Program-made: the position numbers and the translations under genes
Notes under the pieces: generated by a model
Told to the model about the DNA's origin: nothing
What the model saw: the letters and a program-made list of their open reading frames with translations, nothing else
Database searches by the model: none
Shown here: in pieces, positions 59,952-64,000 of the stretch
How positions within the stretch are numbered: position 1 is the first letter of the stretch
Layout of the letters: each line of letters starts with the position of its first letter
Origin: SIG565 sp964607025
GTDB lineage: Bacteria > Bacillota > Clostridia > Oscillospirales > Acutalibacteraceae
Direction: 5' to 3'
Length of the DNA: 64,000 bases
NCBI GenBank assembly: GCA_964607025.1
Contig: CAZSIL010000003.1
Coordinates: forward strand, 1 to 64,000

Positions 59952-62597
59952 TTACTCAGTTCTGAGTGCTACAACCGGGTCTTTTTTGGACGCTATGCGT
60001 GATGGGAACAAACCTGCCACGAAGGTCAGCAACATACTGATACCCACAAGTATTACCGCCGCCGCAACGGGTAACTGCGCCGATGCCGTAATCTCTGCCA
60101 GATTCTGAATTATAGCATTTATAGGTATAATAAGCAACAGCGTTCCGCCGATACCGATAATACCAGCCACGAAACCGACGATAAGCGTTTCGGCGTTGAA
60201 TACACGTGAAATATCCTTCTTTGATGCGCCAACCGCCCTTAAAATACCGATTTCTTTTGTGCGTTCAAGCACCGAAATATAGGTGATAATACCTATCATT
60301 ATGGAAGACACTACAAGAGAAATAGCAACAAACGCTATCAGAATATAACTAATGGCATTGATGATTGTGGTTATGGATGACATCATAATTCCAATATAAT
60401 CAGTGTAGGAAACCTTGTCGGCTTCTTTAGCGCCTTCATTATAATCTGCTAAAATCTCGGTGATAGTATCTTTTGCTTCGAAATCTTTAGGATAGATATT
60501 AATAATTGACGGCTTTGCTAAATCGGCAACGCCCATTTTTGCTAAATTGTCATCAAGCGTTGCATCGGATGATTTAAATAAACTCGATGCTAATAGCTCC
60601 ACGATTTTCTCTTCCGATGTGCCCGCCGCGGTCATCTGCTGAATATAACCGCCTATTTGCGCCTGCTGTTCGGCGGGTAAGGTAGCGATGTGCGCCTGTA
60701 TATCAGCCATTGTATAGGTCTTTTTATCTTCGGTTTCAAACGGAAGTCCTGAGAAAATATCGGTATCGGTATTTTCCTTTTGTTCTTTAACAATTTCACT
60801 TTCATTTACGCGGTTTATTAGATGCTCCTGAAGGGCTGAAATATAACCCACAGTACCGCCGACAGTCGATACACTTGTACCTTCTTTCGGACGCAAAATT
60901 CCGACTACTTTAATTTCTTCTGCACTATCGACCTTGTCAATCATATAAAGCTCATCCTGGCTTTTATCAACCCAAATGCCGTTTTCTTTACTAAAATAAT
61001 CGGTATTTACAAGTAATTTAAAGCGAAGCGCTAAAATTTCATCGAAAGTAAATTCTTCCACTTCGGCTTTTTCGAATTCTTTTTCGTTTTGCTCACCCGA
61101 CTGCATTTGTGATAGAATTTCTTTCAATTCTTCATCGCTCTTCATACCGAGTGTGTATAACGTATAATCGGTTATTTCATTGTTTTCAGTAACGATTAAA
61201 ACCACTTCATTGTATTTTTCGGGTAATTTGCCCTTAATTATATCGTACTGTGATTCAAGTAATTCGTTATCTCCCACCAGTTCTTTCCAAACATCCATAT
61301 TGGTCATTTGCTGCATTGCTGCGCTACCGCCCATAGCCGAACCAGACGGGGCCATACCTAAATTTTCGAAAACCTTACCAGGATTCACCTGATAAACGCC
61401 ATTTGACGTGTCAGCTTTATAGATATTCATCGCAGTCGAATATCCGTACTTTATATCGGTAATATAGTCCTTAATGCCGCCGCCGTTACCATCGAGGAAC
61501 ACCTTTAATTTTTCAAGGTTGTTTGTTGTAAGCCCTGAATTCATAGCGTTCATCATATCGGTCATAATGTTATTTGAATAGATTTTATCAAGTTCGTGTT
61601 CCCCACTCGCACCGTTAGAATCCATCATAGATACCATCATACTCGACATATCTACTGCCGCTTCTTCAATGCTAAGCGGATAGTTAGAAAGCGTATCTTC
61701 TTCTACCTTATCGATATAAAGCTGTATGCCGTTGGAAAGTGACAAAATAAGCGCGATACCGATAATACCGATACTGCCCGCAAAAGACGTCATAAAGGTA
61801 CGCGCCTTTTTGGTCATAAGGTTATTGAAACTCAAGGATAATGCCGTAAAGAAAGACATTGATTTTGCCTTTACGCGCTTTTTACGTTTTGGCTTTTCGG
61901 TTTCAACGGGTGTTTCGCTCTCATAGGGGTTTGAGTCGCTTATAATCTCCCCATCGAGCAACTTTATGATACGTGTTGAGTAGGTTGCGGCAATATCAGG
62001 GTTATGGGTTACCATAATGACCAATTTTTCCTTGGCAATTTCCTTTAAAATATCCATAACCTGAATACTGGTTGCCGAATCAAGCGCACCTGTCGGCTCA
62101 TCGGCTAACAGAATATCAGGGTTGTTAACTAATGCTCTTGCAATAGCCACACGTTGCATTTGTCCGCCCGACATTTGATTTGGTTTTTTGTTTAACTGGT
62201 CACCAAGTCCTACCTTTTCAAGTGCTTCAATAGCACGCTGACGGCGCTCTTTTTTTGATACACCTGAGAGCGTTAATGCAAGTTCAACGTTTGAAAGCAC
62301 CGTTTGATGCGGTATTAAATTATAATTCTGGAATACAAAACCGATAGAATGATTACGGTAAATGTCCCAATCTCTGTCCTTATAGTATTTTGTGCGTCTG
62401 CCGCCTATAATCAAGTCACCATCGGTATACTTATCAAGTCCGCCGATAATATTAAGCAAAGTCGTTTTACCGCAACCCGATTGACCGAGTATTGATACGA
62501 ACTCGTTTTTGCGGAAGTCAATGCTTACACCTTTGAGCGCCTCAACCTTTGTGGGACCGACAATATAATCTTTTTTGATATTAATGAGTCTTAACAC
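59952..62597 (-). CDS. MacB-like ABC transporter, ATPase fused to FtsX permease
   Basis: Protein of 881 residues. An intact ATPase domain spans about 1-225: Walker A GQSGCGKTT, Q-loop FVFQNYN, signature MSGGQMQR, Walker B ILLADE and H-loop VTHN. After a basic linker (EKPKRKKRVKAK) comes the first membrane helix (about 265-290). A large extracytoplasmic domain reaches to about 745, and three FtsX helices end the protein with SRIASKKDPVVALRTE. Homologues export peptides or lipids or power cell-surface processes. The start is GTG with AAAGGCG upstream. It has every motif the adjacent fusion lacks. Confidence 0.9.
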   Translation of the reverse strand: MLRLINIKKDYIVGPTKVEALKGVSIDFRKNEFVSILGQSGCGKTTLLNIIGGLDKYTDGDLIIGGRRTKYYKDRDWDIYRNHSIGFVFQNYNLIPHQTVLSNVELALTLSGVSKKERRQRAIEALEKVGLGDQLNKKPNQMSGGQMQRVAIARALVNNPDILLADEPTGALDSATSIQVMDILKEIAKEKLVIMVTHNPDIAATYSTRIIKLLDGEIISDSNPYESETPVETEKPKRKKRVKAKSMSFFTALSLSFNNLMTKKARTFMTSFAGSIGIIGIALILSLSNGIQLYIDKVEEDTLSNYPLSIEEAAVDMSSMMVSMMDSNGASGEHELDKIYSNNIMTDMMNAMNSGLTTNNLEKLKVFLDGNGGGIKDYITDIKYGYSTAMNIYKADTSNGVYQVNPGKVFENLGMAPSGSAMGGSAAMQQMTNMDVWKELVGDNELLESQYDIIKGKLPEKYNEVVLIVTENNEITDYTLYTLGMKSDEELKEILSQMQSGEQNEKEFEKAEVEEFTFDEILALRFKLLVNTDYFSKENGIWVDKSQDELYMIDKVDSAEEIKVVGILRPKEGTSVSTVGGTVGYISALQEHLINRVNESEIVKEQKENTDTDIFSGLPFETEDKKTYTMADIQAHIATLPAEQQAQIGGYIQQMTAAGTSEEKIVELLASSLFKSSDATLDDNLAKMGVADLAKPSIINIYPKDFEAKDTITEILADYNEGAKEADKVSYTDYIGIMMSSITTIINAISYILIAFVAISLVVSSIMIGIITYISVLERTKEIGILRAVGASKKDISRVFNAETLIVGFVAGIIGIGGTLLLIIPINAIIQNLAEITASAQLPVAAAVILVGISMLLTFVAGLFPSRIASKKDPVVALRTE

Positions 62598-62702
62598 TGC
62601 ATTTACGCCTTTCTTAGAAAATTTTTCCTTTTGATTATATCATACATTTATGAATAAAAAAAGAACATACAAAAAATTATTTAAATATCTCATTAATTAT
62701 GT

Positions 62703-62708
62703 TATAAT
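62703..62708 (+). promoter_or_regulatory. Possible -10 element for ligA
   Basis: TATAAT lies 29 bases upstream of the ligA ATG, with only a poor -35 match (TTTAAA near 62680). The 139 bases between the divergent MacB-like gene and ligA hold nothing else recognisable. Confidence 0.4.
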
Positions 62709-62736
62709 AGATATATAATATTTTCGGGGTGAAATA

Positions 62737-64000
62737 ATGGATAAGATAAACCGCGTTAAAGAATTGGTTGAATATTTAAATATTTGTTGCGATGAGTATT
62801 ATAATCAGAACAACCCGTCTTTATCTGATGCACAGTATGATGCGCTGTTCGATGAACTAACAGCTCTCGAAAACGAAACGGGGCTTATTTTGGCAAATTC
62901 CCCCACACAGCGCCCGGGTTACGAAGTGCTCGGCTCGCTTAAAAAGGTTGAGCACGATATCCCACTGCTTAGTCTTGCGAAAACCAAATCGGTTGCCGAC
63001 GTTTACGATATGGCAAAAACAGCCGATGGATATTTAGGTCTTAAAATGGACGGTCTTACCGTTAAAATAACCTATCAAAACGGCGAAATTGTATCGGCAT
63101 CAACCCGTGGAGACGGACAGGTGGGAGAAGATATAACCCACAATGCGCGTGTTTTCAGTAATGTTCCAAGAAAAATACCCTACACCGAAAAGCTCGTTGT
63201 AAGCGGCGAAGCATTTATAACGGTTGAAGATTTTGAAAAAATCAATGACGCGATAGAACTTGATGAAGAAAAATACTCAACACCGAGAAATTTAGCGGCT
63301 GGCAGTGTGCGTCAGCTTGATTCAGCAGTTTGCGCGGCGAGGCGCGTTTCCTTTATGCCGTTTAATGTGCTTGAGGGTTTTGATGACCTGCCCCGAAAAC
63401 TCGATAAACTAAAACGCCTTGAGAGTTTTGGCTTTGCGCTAATTCCGCATTTCACACTAACCGCAAATGATACCGAGGAGACCGCAAAGGACAAAATCTT
63501 TTTGCTTAAAGATACTGCAAACAAACTCGGCTACCCAATAGACGGCGTTGTTTTCACCTATGATGACCTTGATTTCGGCTTGTCGCTCGGTAGAACGAGC
63601 CATCATTTTAAGGACGGAATCGCCTTTAAATTCGGTGACCCGCATTTTGAAACTACACTTAGAAAAATTGTATGGAACATATCCCGTACAGGCCAGTTAA
63701 CCCCTATTGCCGAATTTGATACAGTTGAAATAGACAATACAAATGTTGAGCGCGCATCTCTTCATAATATAACTTTTATTGAAAATCTAAAACTTGAAAT
63801 TGGAGATACGATTTTAGTTTCAAAGCGCAATATGATAATTCCGCACGTTGAAAGCAACATTACGGGGGAAAATGAAAACCGTGATAGCTATCAAGCTAAA
63901 GCTCCCGATTTTTGCCCTGTTTGCCATAAGAACACGACCGTTAAAACCACACTCAACAGCGGTAGTGAAGTAAAGGTGCTTTACTGCGGCAACGATAACT
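62737..64000 (+). CDS. ligA: NAD-dependent DNA ligase (5' part, runs off the window)
   Basis: The first 421 codons are present, without a stop. The Ia domain (NNPSLSDAQYDALFDEL) precedes the adenylation motif GLKMDG, with catalytic Lys103. STRGDGQVGEDITHN and TPRNLAAGSVRQL follow. The OB fold starts ISRTGQLTPIAEFDTVE and the first zinc-finger Cys pair is CPVC. LigA seals nicks in replication and repair using NAD. It is divergent from typical LigA (KMDG for KIDG, LSDAQ for SDAE), so it could be a second ligase; a search is needed to tell. The ATG has CGGGGTGA upstream. Confidence 0.93.
   Translation, partial: MDKINRVKELVEYLNICCDEYYNQNNPSLSDAQYDALFDELTALENETGLILANSPTQRPGYEVLGSLKKVEHDIPLLSLAKTKSVADVYDMAKTADGYLGLKMDGLTVKITYQNGEIVSASTRGDGQVGEDITHNARVFSNVPRKIPYTEKLVVSGEAFITVEDFEKINDAIELDEEKYSTPRNLAAGSVRQLDSAVCAARRVSFMPFNVLEGFDDLPRKLDKLKRLESFGFALIPHFTLTANDTEETAKDKIFLLKDTANKLGYPIDGVVFTYDDLDFGLSLGRTSHHFKDGIAFKFGDPHFETTLRKIVWNISRTGQLTPIAEFDTVEIDNTNVERASLHNITFIENLKLEIGDTILVSKRNMIIPHVESNITGENENRDSYQAKAPDFCPVCHKNTTVKTTLNSGSEVKVLYCGNDN

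Overview
The window reads as chromosomal DNA of an anaerobic, spore-forming, low-GC Clostridia, most like an Oscillospiraceae/Ruminococcaceae-type lineage. The reasons are a spoIIA operon (spoIIAA-spoIIAB-sigF), the spore protease gpr beside spoIIP, a PolC-type replicase, the L21-Prp-L27 ribosomal module, PerR with a reverse-order rubrerythrin, Rex, and consensus sigma-A promoters with 17-base spacers. GC is about 40% by eye. No tRNA, phage, insertion sequence or CRISPR array was seen. rRNA is only implied, at the left edge.

Layout. 1-282: two tandem, near-perfect promoters and a leader reading leftwards out of the window, predicted to drive an rRNA operon just outside it. 283-1698: spoIIA operon. 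1857-9962: an SGNH lipoprotein, valS, and a type II topoisomerase pair. 10068-12672: two tandem G5-M23 cell-wall hydrolase paralogues, each with a WalR-like direct repeat at its promoter. 12795-22749: one long leftward operon pyrH-frr-uppS-cdsA-dxr-rseP-ispG-polC, whose PolC lacks the usual proofreading domain. 22921-29537: kdgK, dut, a YitT-type protein, mrnC, obg, rpmA-prp-rplU, a stand-alone structured small RNA, and a cytosolic C39-like protease coupled to a cyclophilin. 29671-35293: nrdR, gltX-glnS, a Nif3-like gene and an AEC transporter. 35373-40138: serS, redox genes (rubrerythrin, perR, rex) and YetF/DUF4363 genes. 40193-42934: rpsT, gpr and spoIIP, with a run of seven back-to-back hairpins between rpsT and gpr. 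42944-53799: M18 peptidase, coaE-Sua5-prfA-DUF951, an SbcD/YhaN nuclease-ATPase pair, proS, aroC and acpP. 53836-62597: two ABC systems. 62737-64000: the start of ligA, cut by the window edge.

Most unusual content. The operon at 53836-59813 encodes a protein of about 1083 residues. A GH106-type (rhamnosidase-like) glycosidase architecture, with its acidic catalytic motifs apparently lost, is fused to an ABC ATPase domain whose Q-loop, signature and H-loop are all altered. Its gene overlaps that of an FtsX-type permease with a large coiled-coil insertion. A normal MacB-like ABC protein is encoded next door. I know of no described system with this composition. It is the leading candidate for something new, followed by the hairpin array at 40596-40765, the exonuclease-less PolC and the small RNA at 28335-28490.

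All domain and family calls rest on motif recognition without database searches.
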